A stretch of 64,000 bases of DNA, from contig JAQFVV010006199.1 in NCBI GenBank assembly GCA_028023455.1, positions 6,274,972 to 6,338,971 of the forward strand, written 5' to 3'. Under the pieces are notes generated by a model that saw only the letters and a program-made list of their open reading frames with translations, was not told the DNA's origin and ran no database searches. This document shows, piece by piece, positions 26,046-37,124 of the stretch. The position numbers were made by a program, and so were the translations under genes. This stretch comes from Epiperipatus broadwayi (lineage: Eukaryota > Onychophora > Udeonychophora > Euonychophora > Peripatidae). The number at the start of each line of letters is the position of its first letter. The first letter of the stretch is position 1.

Positions 26046-26141
26046 TCATAGCATCGGCCAGGATGCAAACCCACAACCATCTGCAACCAACTATTTGCTT
26101 GCAAGGCAGCTGTGATAACATATTGGCTAACAATGCTTGAC
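26046..26141 (-). repeat. tRNA-derived SINE, family B, decayed copy
   Basis: Reverse-complement copy of the insertion at 34162-34271, sharing the centre CCTTGCAAGCAA, TTGGTTGCAGA and TTGTGGGTT and both acceptor-like ends (GCATCGGC at 26051 and CAATGC at 26136 on the plus strand). It has lost most of the CpGs that the 34-kb copy keeps, so it is older. Confidence 0.75.
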
Positions 26142-26149
26142 AAAACTTT

Positions 26150-28930
26150 GCTATTTTAATTCAAATTTTCAAGTTGTAGTAGTAATATTATATTACAAGT
26201 ACATAAGACTGAGTGGTTGAAGAAAAGAGTGACTGCTGCAATAAAATTTATGAATTCTTGATTTTTAAATATTTCTTAAATCATGGATTATTGAATTCAT
26301 AGATTATGAAAGGGCAGATTTGGTATTGTTATGCTTAACAATTAAGCAGCTATTGAAAATTGAAATAATATAAAAACAGTTCTTTATCTAAGTACCCAAA
26401 GAAGTTATAAAGATATAATTCTTTATTTTGTTATTTCATTACGTTTAATTATTTCTTTAAAAAATTGTGTCTAAAAGTACAGCCAAACATTAAGTATCTT
26501 AATATGAAATTAGGACAAATATAAGAAATATTTCATTTTTTTTCTTTATTCTTGTTCTAAGATTATTTTAAAACTTATTATTAAAAGGTTGCCTTGACAA
26601 TAGTTTGAAATTATTGACTATTATTGCTATTGGAATTGTCTAAGTGTTTATATATATATATATATATATATATACATACACATATATTGAGAAAGATCTT
26701 TGCTAAGTCTCAATTATATACATATATATATATATAGACAAGCAGGTGGGCTCATCTAAATTCTACTTTTAAATTAATTTAGAAAATTTTGTAATTTTTT
26801 TTATTAAATGCGTGTTATAAAAATGCAATTAGATGTATATAAATGCAAACACATGATCTTGGAAAATATTACTATTATTTATTAAAAGTAATGAATATTT
26901 TTAAGAAAATTGAACTTTGTACATAAATTTTCTTATCTTTTATATAAGATTATTTTTAATGTTGTAAATGCTTAATCTACAACAAATTTTAATCTGTTGT
27001 GGTAATACAAAATCTAAAAGTATTGTTCAGATAAGTCATGTAATTGAATAAATTAGTGTGGAATGCAAAAATTTTAAAATATGTATAAGAATTTTTTAAT
27101 TAAAAAAGCCTGGCATATCTAAAAAAAAGTCATTCATTAGATTCTTTCAGACTACTAGTCAAGATCACATGATTCTGCTAGTGAAGTTGCACTCATTGCC
27201 AGCTAATTTATCAAAATTATTAACCCACAAACAGTTTGTGACATGATCATAAAATTATTCCTAGTGGTGTTCTTTAATATATGCATGACTAGATGCTTTA
27301 ACAAAATGAATTCCATGCTCTAAGTCTAATTTCATCTGCCAGCATATCTTAACTTCATAAACATGTAAAAAGCTGACCTACTAAAATGCCAGACTACATG
27401 AAAGCTTTTTTCATCTGACAATAAGATGCTACTACAAAATGGACAAGAGTAGCTATTCCTATAAGGAATTTTCAGAAAGCAAAAGGGACACTGATAGATG
27501 TTAACATATAACTTAAATAAGCCAGGTGTGGTTAGAATGTTTTTCATAACATATATGCACATTTTAACAATAATCTTAGATTTAAATGTACTATTTTTAA
27601 AAATTGTATGCATATTAATGTCATTTATGAATGTTTTACTATTTTATTAGAGTAAGGATTAAATTAGAATTTATTTTGTTTAAAAAATTATTGAAGAAAT
27701 TGTCTCTTCTTTTATTGAGAATTTTGACACTTATTAATGAAGTCTTAATTTTGAATGGGTTGATTATTATTGTAAAGATAGTTGATTCTTCCCTCTTCTC
27801 TCTTTGAATATTTAAAACCTAAGTATTTTTCTTTTGTAAGGAAAGCAAGTCTGAAGTGTAAAAGCAGACAGTAAAACTTGATAAATAAGAGTCATAATAA
27901 TGTTTAAAATTAACTTTTTATTAAATAGTGTTAATCATTTTATTTTATATATGTGTGGGATATAGCTTTAGATTTTTTATATTTTCATGCTTATATATAA
28001 CATGTTATTATATAAAAGTATTGATCTACTTGTATCTATGGATTTAAAATAAATCCACATGAAGACCACCTGTATTTTTTAGGAATTTTATTTTACTTCA
28101 CTGGTGTTAGCTATGTCTCTATCCAGTTGATATTATTTTATATTACCTCTGGTCACCATGGCATTAACTGCATTAATTGCTGTTTATTTACTCTGACATT
28201 ACTTAGCTTTGGAATAGCTACCATGCTTGCTTTGTTTTATATTATCACTAGATATTGGTGAAGTCTAAGAGCTTCTGTTCCACCAAGTTTCAGACAAGTT
28301 CATATTCTTTTAAACTGGATCTCAGTGACTGGAATTGCTAATCTTGCTATTTATGCATAGGCCAGCTCCCAAATATCTTCTCATGTTCTCTCATATTTAA
28401 TAGCACTGATTATTTTCTGTATAATTATCTGGTGATATGATCTGGATACACACATGAGTCTTTGTAATAAGTGCATATATGTATAGGCATTTGATGAGAT
28501 AAATTGAATTTTTTTTTTATTTTTAGTAAAAGTTACTCACACATATATCACATATCATAAGAATGGCTTGTAAAAGATTATTTAATATTATCAAAGTAAT
28601 TAAAAAGAGAACAATTTAACTGTTAAGTCTGTCAATAAATAAAATACTCTATCAAGACATCCATAGATGTATTTATTAATTTATTTATTTTTCTTTTAAT
28701 CTTAATAAATTTTGTTATTATTAAATTAATTAGGTTCATAGTCTCTGTTTATCAATTGTCTAATAGTTATGAGTCTTTTATTCTAAGATGAGCTAGTGTT
28801 GGGGGCATGTAATTTTATGTTAGAAACTGCTCACCATCATTAGTGGATATCTGGTCACCCCAAATAAATTTTCTAGGCTCATAAGTAACATGGTGGCACT
28901 TTCAAGTGATCACTATTCTAAAGGAAGTGG
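26150..28930. other. AT-rich stretch with TA arrays and a richer patch
   Basis: (TA)n runs lie at 26649-26674 and 26721-26738. At 28080-28460 the sequence is less AT-rich and shows decayed coding-like character on both strands, without a family I can name. The 93-codon minus frame at 27332-27613 contains Cys pairs but no ordered zinc motif or homology I recognise, so it is not called as a gene. Confidence 0.45.
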
Positions 28931-28937
28931 TGGGTGT

Positions 28938-29011
28938 CTTGAATAATATATATATTAAATAAAAAGAAATTTATCTTGAATAATATATATATTAAATAAA
29001 AAGAAATTTAT
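28938..29011. repeat. Tandem duplication, 37 bp x 2
   Basis: Units 28938-28974 and 28975-29011 are identical, each starting CTTGAATAATATATA. Recent local duplication. Confidence 0.95.
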
Positions 29012-30600
29012 GAAGTTCCAAGATGCTGAAACTGTATATCTGAGAACTCCCACGATTTTAGTTTATTTTTCTTCAATACTATTTTATCTCTTTGCACATT
29101 GTCATATAGTATAGTACAGTTTTTGAACATTTTTTTTTGTTTGAGTTTCAATGTTTTTGTGTGAGCCAATTCATTTTAATCTTTTATTTTTTGATATAAC
29201 TTTAATATTTTCATTCAAATGTAATTGAAATTTTCATTTCATTAATCTACTTTTGGGAGTTTGTTTTCTTCTTAAATACTGATCAATATTTTCATTATTA
29301 TTTCTGTTTCTTTATCTTACTTTCCAAAAGTAAAGTTTATTCAAGTTTTTAAATTTAATTTTAATATTTCCAATTATCTAGCTGTGATATGAATTGAGAA
29401 CCATCCTCCAGAAAATATTGATGTTGGTCATTTTTTTATTTGTTGATATCCTGGTTGTTTTCAATTTTATTTCTGTGATTATGCTGTTAAAATCATATGC
29501 TGCTTTAAATCAAGCTGCCATCATTCTTACCTTTTAAGCTTATATTTTATCAATATGTTTTGCTCCAGAGACTATTTAGCATATTTAAGCTAAGACAATA
29601 CAATTTCATTTGTATCTTTCAAATTTTTTTTTCATAATAAATTTAGTTTTTTAAGACAGTAAAATTATGATATTCATAATTTCATGATTAACAATTAAAT
29701 TTATTTTCTTTAAATAGTTAATTTGTTTCTTGCTTGGCTGGAATAATTTCTGACCAGCAATAGGAAGAGAATTAAAATTTTTTGGTAAAATTGCATTATG
29801 TATTTATTTTTATTAATTTATCTAATTTACCTGAGTGACCTAATTTTTCATGAAGAATTTAAAGCAGGACATTTTTATTATTGAGATCAAACACATTTTA
29901 CTACTGACTTTTTGTAAAGTTGGAGTCAGTTATTGAAAATTATTTATTTGTTTTCACTAATAATTATAAATTTTTTTTAGCCTTCTATATTTGTTCTTTT
30001 TAAATATTCATTCTCGTCATTGCCAATAGGAAAATTATTTTAATAATAATATCAACATCATTAAAAAAATAGAATATTTAATTATTGTTTAAGTATATAA
30101 AAATTTGATGTCATTGTTTTAATTATGGTGAAATCTCTAATGAATCTTATTTTTTATTATTCTTATAGATATCAGATCGTTGCCATAAATAGATAGACTG
30201 TCATTGTTTTTTTGTTTTTTGGCCACGATTAACCACAATTTTTTTCTCTCATTTATGCCTAAAATGTTCTAATTTTTTAATGATTGTCAATATTAATTTT
30301 AAAATATTTTTTCTATTGGCAGTCATAATATTTTAATTCTAGGAAATGCTTTAATATTGTAGATATTAACATTATTATTTGAAATCATATGAAATTTTAA
30401 ATTTACCTTAAACCTTATTTAAAAATTTAAGATGTTTGGTTGTTGTGAATTCACCCAATGTGGCAGCCTGATGACATTGTTGCTTGCAAAAATAATGAAA
30501 TATAATGTTACTGGGCTGATAATTGTTTTGCTTTCTGTTCTCCAGCAATTTTTAAAAGTATTTTTAAAAAATTTACGAACCAACATTATTTTCTAAATTA
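29012..30600. other. AT-rich non-coding stretch
   Basis: T-rich on the plus strand, no convincing frame or repeat. Probably intron or intergenic DNA. Confidence 0.55.
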
Positions 30601-30624
30601 CATTTTTTAATTATATTATACATT

Positions 30625-31260
30625 TCAGTGTGTCGCACAAACCAAGTTTTCAGCACATAGTGCTGGAATGTGTGGGGGTGTTCGATGGTTGTGCTGATCC
30701 AAAGGATCAGCAAATACATGCAAAAATCTGAGCAAACCAAGCTTTCGGCAAGTAGCACTGGATGTGGGGGGATGATGGTTTTTATGATCTGAAGGATTGG
30801 CCAATACATGAACTAGTCTGAGAAAACAAAGATTATGGTTTCCAAAACAACATATAATGACAGCCATTTCATTACTCTCATAGCTGTTCTCTTGCAAACG
30901 TTCCTTTTCACATGACATGTGAAATGGTTCTAGGACATATCCTTTTGCAATTGTTTTCACCTTCCAAGATGGGTAGGGAAATGTGCGATGAGCTTACAAT
31001 TAGTATGTAATAGTGCATCAAGTAAGGTGTAAGATTGTTATTTCCAATGCACATAAAAACACTTATGGCCAGTTGAATTACATAACCCTCACATCCTACG
31101 ATAGCATCTGTAAAGTGTGCACTATTTCCATAGTGACACAAAGCACAGTATGCAATGCCACCTAGGCCTGCTAACAGCTAATATGAACAGAACTGTTCTA
31201 TAGGCTATAAGGTGGCCTGCATAAACAGCATATTTTTGTGCTTTTGCGGAGGAAGAACGC
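30625..31260. repeat. Unidentified richer island starting with 90-95-bp tandem repeats
   Basis: Two and a half imperfect units begin near 30641 (ACCAAGTTTTCAGCA), 30736 (ACCAAGCTTTCGGCA) and about 30825 (ACAAAGATTATGG). Each includes a GTGGGGG stretch and an AATACATG. On the minus strand the repeats are open, and a 111-codon frame (30625-30960) shows two similar blocks, LVHVLANPSDHKNHHPP and FLHVFADPLDQHNHRTPP. From 30850 to 31260 the DNA is non-repetitive, richer in G+C and keeps CpGs (31241-31255). I do not recognise it. A satellite-bearing non-autonomous element, or a decayed gene made of repeats, would both fit. Confidence 0.4.
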
Positions 31261-31709
31261 TATCAAGTGGTCACATTGGGCATAACTCACAACTACTAGA
31301 TTTTTTAAATATGTGTATTTAGATTTTCATTATTTAAAGATCTGATAATATTGCATTAGTGTTAACTCAAAGCAAAATTTTTAAATATTATGTTTAGATT
31401 TCATGCCTTAGAGAATTTTGTTAATCATACTTATAAGTGTTTATGAGTAAATATGCACAGACATACGTAAAACAGCCTTAAATAGCAATTTCAGGGAAAG
31501 GTGAAAGCCTTTCAATCTACATATAGTGTATGCAAAAGTTAAATACTAAAAGTTTTATATGTATATAAGATGTGATATCTTGGACTATTTCCATCATTTA
31601 TGAGTGAATGTTGAATGTATAGAAAATTTTAAACTTTTTTTAAACTTTCCAAATACAAACAACTTGTTAGTAATAACACACAAATAGACAATACAGGTTA
31701 GTAATTACA

Positions 31710-31749
31710 CAAACATTTTGAATAGTATTATTCTCCACTCTTCTTCAGG
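31710..31749 (-). ncRNA. Decayed hammerhead-ribozyme-like motif in a Penelope-like terminus
   Basis: On the minus strand: CCTGAAGA, a possible stem II (AGAGT ... ATT), then CAAAATG where a hammerhead needs GAAAC. The inverted copy (33512-33550) has CTC then AAAACATT, and the right-edge copy (63815-64000) keeps GAAACA at the matching place. That is what CpG decay of CGAAAC would give. Penelope-like terminal repeats are known to carry type I hammerheads with a short stem III. This copy should be inactive. Confidence 0.4.
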
Positions 31750-31772
31750 TGTTGCTGGCCTATATGCACAGT

Positions 31773-31862
31773 GACAATATTCACTTAGAAATTGAACTCA
31801 CACCTTTAGATTCTTGAATATTGAATTTAAGGCAAATGCTCTACCAACTGAGCTATTCTGTC
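31773..31862 (-). repeat. tRNA-like module in the Penelope-like terminus, copy 1
   Basis: Read on the minus strand: acceptor-like GACAGAA, then TAGCTCAGTTGGTAGAGC (a near-perfect A box and D arm), an anticodon-like CCTTAAATTCAA, a long variable part, a B-box-like GTGTGAGTTCAATTTC, and TATTGTC, which pairs 6 of 7 with the acceptor 5' strand (one a G-T wobble). About 90 nt. It lies just upstream of the hammerhead-like motif. It looks derived from a tRNA gene but is not a canonical tRNA. Confidence 0.65.
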
Positions 31863-31979
31863 AAAGGAAACATATAGTAGAAATTTGATATATGTATATA
31901 TGAGGGTTGGTTCAAATCCTCCTGAGTCCTTCAAGTTTCTTTTTTTTAATGAGGCTAATTAGTTTTTATTTTTTCTTAA

Positions 31980-32880
31980 GAGCAAAATTAATTAGAGGCT
32001 TCCATACATTGGGTACTGCCACACTGGGTTGACATAAAATTATTTACCATCATCATATGAGCAGCTTCCTTGAATTTTCTTCTATGCATTTTTTCCTCTT
32101 TATCCAATATCTTTGTATTTTCCCCTTAAGCATATGGTCATTAGTACATACATGATCTGCTATGGTAGACACATCTATTTGTTCTCTTTTAACCATTAGT
32201 TTGTGTCTTTCAATCACTGTTCAGCAGAGTGACAGGTCTCACCAATGTATTTTCTTCCACATTCACATGGTATTTCATAGATGCAGTTTTTGTTCTTCAG
32301 CATTTCCAGTTTAGACTTAGTAGAAGTAAGCATTCCTTGAAGTGTGGTATGGCTTTGGAAAGCAGTTCTAATGTTATATTGACTGCAGATTTTCTTTGTC
32401 TGCCATTCCTGGTATGTATGGATACACTACCATACCAATAATCGTTTTCTCTTTTGGTTTCTTTTTGTGTTGTCTGTTGAAGGTTTTCCTGATGATTGCT
32501 GATGGATAACCTTCTTCATAAGCATTTGTTCTATGTGAATCTTTTCTTTTTCCAAATCACTGGTTTCTGAACAAACCTCCTTTGCTCTGTTCCACAATGA
32601 TAGTACAATTCCTTGTTTAATGTTTCTTATATGATTGGATGTATAGCCAAATATTTGCCAGTGTGTGTTGTTTTCCTATACACTGTTGTTTTTACTTTGC
32701 CCTGAGGGAGGCTTTTTACAAGAACATCCAAGAATGCCAATTTTTGTTTTTGTTTTCATTCCATCATGAATTTAATTGTAGGAGATATGTTGTTAATGTG
32801 CATCCAGAATGACTGTAATTTTACCTCACCATGTGCCATACCACAAAGGTATCATCAACATATCGAAGCCACACTTTAGG
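31980..32880 (-). pseudogene. Penelope-like RT C-terminal part and GIY-YIG endonuclease, decayed
   Basis: The minus-strand reading begins PKVWLRYVDDTFVVW: YVDD (32851-32862) is the catalytic motif C of the reverse transcriptase, in the W-x-R-Y-V-D-D-T-F style of Penelope-like elements. After stops and shifts comes the region with PCECGRKYIGET (about 32230-32275), the K-Y-I-G-E-T signature of the Penelope GIY-YIG nuclease, then EADV-like and ADHV segments near 32130-32170. Several in-frame stops. The RT palm, fingers and N-terminus are missing through 5' truncation at 32880. Confidence 0.82.
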
Positions 32881-32887
32881 TGGACAT

Positions 32888-33260
32888 GAACTGCTTTCCA
32901 AAGCCATATCACATTTTAAGGAATGCTTACTTCTGCTAAGCCTAAACTGGAAATGCTGAAGAAAAAACTGCATCTATGAAATACCATGTGAACATTGAAG
33001 GAAATACATTGGTGAGACCTGTCACCCTGTTGAACAGCAAATGAAAGAGCATGAACTAATTGTTAAAAGAGAAAAAACAGATGTGTCTACTATAGCAGAT
33101 CATGTCTGTATTAATGACCATATGTTTAAGTGGGAAAATACAAAGATATTGAATAAAGAGGGAAAAATGCATAGAAGAAAATTAAGGAAGCTGCTCATAT
33201 GATGATGGTAAATAATTTTATGTCAACCCAGTGTGGCAGTACACAATGTATGGAAGCCTC
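32888..33260 (+). pseudogene. Penelope-like GIY-YIG endonuclease fragment
   Basis: After a stop near 32994 the reading contains RKYIGETCHPVEQ, then KEHELIVKREKTDVST and IADHV: the YIG half of the domain, the conserved Glu-His after it, and the D-H segment. The RT is absent. The frame then shifts and ends in AT-rich sequence. The fragment is enough to name the family but not to function. Confidence 0.8.
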
Positions 33261-33398
33261 TAATTAATTTTGCTCTTAAGAAAAAATAAAAATAAAAACT
33301 AATTAGCCTCATTAAAAAATAGAAAATTGAAGGACTCAGGAGGATTTGAACCAACCCTCATATATAAATGTATCAAATTTCTACTATATGTTGCCTTT

Positions 33399-33488
33399 GA
33401 CAGAATAGCTTAGTTGGTAGAGCATTTGCCTTAAATTCAATATTCAAGAATCTAAAGGTGCGAGTTCAACTTCTAAGTGAATATTGTC
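33399..33488 (+). repeat. tRNA-like module in the Penelope-like terminus, copy 2
   Basis: Same 90-nt module as the inverted copy. GACAGAA (33399-33405) pairs with TATTGTC (33482-33488) at 6 of 7 positions. TAGCTTAGTTGGTAGAGC is the A-box/D-arm part and GGTGCGAGTTCAACTTC the B-box part. The longer variable region resembles a type II tRNA, but the anticodon stem does not form cleanly. Confidence 0.65.
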
Positions 33489-33511
33489 ACTGCGCATATA
33501 GGCCAGTAACA

Positions 33512-33550
33512 CCTGAAGAAGAGTAGAAAATAATAATACTCAAAACATTG
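33512..33550 (+). ncRNA. Decayed hammerhead-like motif, copy 2
   Basis: CCTGAAGA (33512-33519), then a possible stem II of GAGTA...ATACTC closing at about 33541, then AAAACATTG. The core needs GAAA; here the G after the stem C is A, as expected from CpG loss. It is 24 bases downstream of the tRNA-like module, the same spacing as in copy 1. Confidence 0.4.
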
Positions 33551-33689
33551 TATAATTACTAACCTGTATTGTCTATTTGTGTGTTATTACTAACAAGTTG
33601 TTTGTATTTGGAAAGTTTAAAATTTTCTATACATTCAACCTTCACTCATAAATAATGGAAATAGTCCAATATATCACATCTTATAATAT

Positions 33690-34140
33690 ACCATCATTAC
33701 AAACCTTCAGACAAATTATATGTATATAGTTCTACTTTGTAGCTAATGAAAGTTAAATTCCCATTAATTGACCAATAATTAAATAAGTATCTAAATTAGC
33801 TATAGATTGGCTACCAGAAAGAAAAATCTTAACCTGGTTTAGAAATCATTAGCTTCTTAAGAAAAAAAAAAAATCGAACTTTCAACTGAATTTGAATCTC
33901 AGATGTATGTGTGTAAGTTTTCATATACACAAAAATATATATTTATATTTTTAGCAATTCAATGTTATTGGAATTGGTTATTGTAAGTAAAATTTACATT
34001 TGGATTTAAAGCTAATTTTCCTACTCGAAATAGCTGAAGAATACCCAAATATGCTCTTCTTTTTTTTTAGTTTGGAAGCTTATAGCCAACTAGCCATTTA
34101 ATTTCCATCAATACATAAATATGAAAGATTTTTAAGTTAT
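33690..34140. other. AT-rich stretch
   Basis: Nothing recognised between the Penelope-like pair and the SINE insertion. Confidence 0.5.
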
Positions 34141-34161
34141 AATGTAAAAAAAAGAGTATTA

Positions 34162-34271
34162 GAGTCAAGCGTTGTTAGCCGAGGGGTCATCGCAGCCGCC
34201 TTGCAAGCAAGTAGTTGGTTGCAGACGGTTGTGGGTTCGCCTCCCGGACGATGCTATGATCTATGGGGAAG
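34162..34271 (+). mobile_element. tRNA-derived SINE, family B, young copy with 12-bp target duplication
   Basis: Exact direct repeats AAAAGAGTATTA at 34150-34161 and 34272-34283 flank a 110-bp insert. Inside, GCGTTGT (34169-34175) pairs over 7 bases (two G-T wobbles) with ACGATGC (34248-34254), an acceptor stem. TTAGCCGAGGGGTCATCGC resembles an A box of Leu/Ser-type tRNAs, and GGTTGTGGGTTCGCCTCCCGG holds the B box. The 86-nt length fits a long-variable-arm tRNA, but D and anticodon stems are poor. There is no A tail, so it probably used a LINE that does not need one, such as RTE. CpGs are intact: a recent insertion. Confidence 0.85.
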
Positions 34272-34844
34272 AAAAGAGTATTATAATAATCTTAGAATAG
34301 CAAATGAAAATGTGATGGTTTTGCATAAGGAAAGCTGTTATTAACACTGAGATATTCATTTATATAGTTGCATTTAATAATATGATATAATTTAAATAAT
34401 TTTTTTTTTTTTTTAACAAATAATGCAAAATAATAATAATGACAATGATAAATTTTTGAATTATAATCAAATGGGATTCAATAGGACTTTGTTTTGGTAA
34501 TCTTTCTTTTTATTGTGTAAAATCTTTTCCTTTATTTTATTACAAGAAAGATTGATTATCTCTCATAAATCATACCATGTATTATTTAAATCACAGGATA
34601 TCCTTGATCTTTTTTTTTTAAAAAAAAATGTCTGTAAAAAGAAATGACTACATAGGAAAAGAAATATAAAAGATTGTATAAGAAAAAAAAGAAGTAATAA
34701 CTATTATATATATAATTTTAAAAAAACCATCATGTTGAAGTAGTAAAGTTATTTCATATGTTGTTGAAAAACGAATTAATAAAAAATCTTGCTATTAAAA
34801 TACATTTTGCTTTTTTTTTTAAAAAAAAAAAAATCGGACGATCA

Positions 34845-34918
34845 CTAAAATGATAATTTGAACTTAGGCCCAGGAACCTTGATTCTATCACTAAACCACT
34901 GAGAGCTAGATAGACTAC
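34845..34918 (-). repeat. tRNA-like SINE remnant
   Basis: On the minus strand: TAGCTCTCAGTGGTTTAGTG (A-box-like), then GGCCTAAGTTCAAATT (B-box-like) at tRNA-like spacing, ending at a T/A homopolymer pair (34811-34833). No acceptor pairing was found. Probably a short repeat derived from a tRNA. Confidence 0.4.
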
Positions 34919-35200
34919 AAGTGGCTAATTTTGCATTTATTGTTGCCGTATGAGATCAAGAATTTAGATAAACAAATGTTGGAAAAAAGAAATAAATAGA
35001 TATAACTCTCTTAAATGTCCATATATGATTGGGGGAAAAATATCTAGAAATTTTAGGACTACTCACATAATATTTTTTTTAAATATTTGTTTAGAATATT
35101 GATTGTCTGCAATAATTAGTATATTAATAGAGTATTGGATCTGGCTAATATTTTTTGAATTGATTTCCAACTCGGAAAAATAAAAATATATAGCTTAGAC

Positions 35201-35648
35201 CTGTGGTCTTCAACCTTTTCACACTTGCGGACCGGTAAAAATAAGGATAAGGATTCGCGGACCAGCAGAAGTCTATAGATAAATTTTCCTAAAGATGTAA
35301 ACTGCTTAGATAATTGTTATAACTGATCAAAACAACAATATTAAATATAAAAATGGAGTTATATATATATGGAGTTTGTATAATAAAAAACTTTTTTTTT
35401 AAATTTTTTTAGAAAAATAATCAAAAATTTAATTCTACCCCCCCCCCATAAATATCTGTGATAACTAGAAAACTAAATTAATTTATGTATGATTGATTAG
35501 ATTTTGTTTTCGTTCTAATTCTTTTTTTTAATTGGGTAAAAATGAGATGAAAAAAATAAATAAAAATTGTTTATATTAATTAAAAGTTTAAACTCTTATT
35601 CTACCGCGGCCCGGCACCGGTCCGCGGACCCAGGGTTGAAGACCACTG
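35201..35648. mobile_element. hAT-type miniature inverted-repeat element
   Basis: 448 bp flanked by an exact 8-bp duplication GCTTAGAC (35193-35200 and 35649-35656), the target size of hAT transposases. Terminal repeats CTGTGGTCTTCAACC and, inverted, CAGTGGTCTTCAACC differ at one base. A shared GCGGACCGGT lies further in on both sides. The C[A/T]G...CTTCAACC end style is common in animal hAT elements. It has no open frame, so it is non-autonomous. A long C run lies near 35440. The ends are CpG-rich and much of the middle is AT-rich. Confidence 0.93.
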
Positions 35649-37124
35649 GCTTAGACCAATTTGGAAGTAGAGCATCACATTTCTTGTGTTCAACTGACCA
35701 TATTATTTGCTTTTTGTTAAATTGGTAAAAATTTTGTATAATGTAATAGTATACATATCAAATCTTGGATAAAGAAAGGTAAAAAAAAAATGAACAACGG
35801 CTTTTTAAAAGTCAATATAGTCTATGAGTATATTGCACACACACAAAATAGATTAAAAAATTTAGGAGTACCAATTTTTTTAAAGCTTATTTTATATTTA
35901 TTTTGATGTTCCTTAAGAATGGAATAATCACTTTTTTCCCCTCTTAAACTAAATATTTTAGTAAAAAAATTAAAAGGAAATTTTAATTAATAATGAAGTC
36001 TTATAAAATATGCATTAGAAAATACTGATAATTCTGATCTAAAGCAATTGAAATGTTTCTGATATTATAATAAAAAACATATAATTAAATTTTTTTTCTG
36101 ATGTTACTTCATAATTAATTTTAAACAAAGAATTGAAGAAAAAAATTGGTTAAACATGTTATAGTTATAATATATGTTTTAATATCTAATCTGGGATTCA
36201 TTCAGTCTTGTTTTCTTGGAATAATTGCAATCTTAATAAAATGCTTAAGTAATTATATTTCATCATCATTATTATTTATCTTCCACACAAACAAGTTCTA
36301 CATACCAATGGAATATCTCAACCTTCTCTAAATTTTTCTGCTTATTCCTCTAATTTTCAAAAGCTCGCAATTAATTTTTGTGTTGGTAGGAACTACAGAA
36401 GAAGAAATCTAAAGAAAAATATGTTTTGTAAATTCTCTACATATATGCATAATCCAATTTCTTTTTTCTACGTCATGTTCTGTAAAAGAAAAATTAAACA
36501 TATATTACATAACACACCTGTAAGCAGGTTTGTTGATTCTGTAGTCTCCTATCATTGAATACTAAAGTCAAATATTAATAAAGTTATGTTTTTGTCACAG
36601 CTGTTTCCCACAATATTTTAAACAGCTGAGATTGTTCTTCGTTGTTGTACAAGATTAGCTTTATTTATTTTTTAAAAAAATGTTCTTATTGATAATTTTA
36701 TTTATTTTGTAAACTAAAAAAAAAACAGTTTCATTTCTTTATTTCCACGTGCTTTTAAAGAGATTTCTTAATTAGTTTTTTAAATGTTTGTCATTTGTTT
36801 TTCACTGTGTTTATATGATTTAAAATAAGCATAATATCTTTGTTTCTAAAACAACAAATTTTATATTGAAGTTTATTCTGAGAAAAGCAACAGCTGGGAG
36901 GGCTATAATTGAAAAATCGTAATGTTTTCAAGTTATCAATTTACTGATGTGAAACTATCTCAACTAGTTTTAAATTTCAACTAGTTTAAACTAGTTTGTA
37001 TAAGAAACTACTTTATTAACTGCTGACATTTAGAATAATTGTTTACTTAGTACTCTCATCATGATATAATAATAAATGTGAGCTTGGGAAAAAAATACAT
37101 GCTCACACACATTTCAAATGCATC

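Larger units (their letters stand above)
31564..32880 (-). mobile_element. Penelope-like element, 5'-truncated, minus strand
   Basis: Starts inside the reverse transcriptase at 32880 and runs to its 3' end at 31564. It carries, in order, the RT active-site region, a GIY-YIG endonuclease, a non-coding 3' region with a tRNA-like module and a hammerhead-like motif, and an AT-rich end. Penelope-like elements are retroelements with a telomerase-related RT and a GIY-YIG nuclease, and often sit as inverted or tandem partial copies. Everything from about 32360 outward is repeated inverted in the plus-strand copy 32888-33685. No target duplication was found. Confidence 0.85.
32888..33685 (+). mobile_element. 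Penelope-like element 3' end, plus strand, head-to-head with the previous
   Basis: Begins at GAACTGCTTTCC inside the coding region and ends near 33685. It is the inverted match of 31564-32360. The two truncated 5' ends are only about 8 bases apart, so the pair forms a large inverted repeat with arms of about 0.8 kb and a loop of about 0.5 kb that belongs to the minus copy. Differences between arms are scattered substitutions, so the pair is not an assembly mirror. Confidence 0.85.

Noticed and set aside
32229-32441. 70-codon plus-strand frame
   Set aside because: Antisense of the Penelope-like GIY-YIG region on the minus strand.
34169-34254. Functional tRNA gene
   Set aside because: The acceptor stem is good, but D and anticodon stems do not form properly, and the flanking 12-bp duplication shows that it is a transposed copy.
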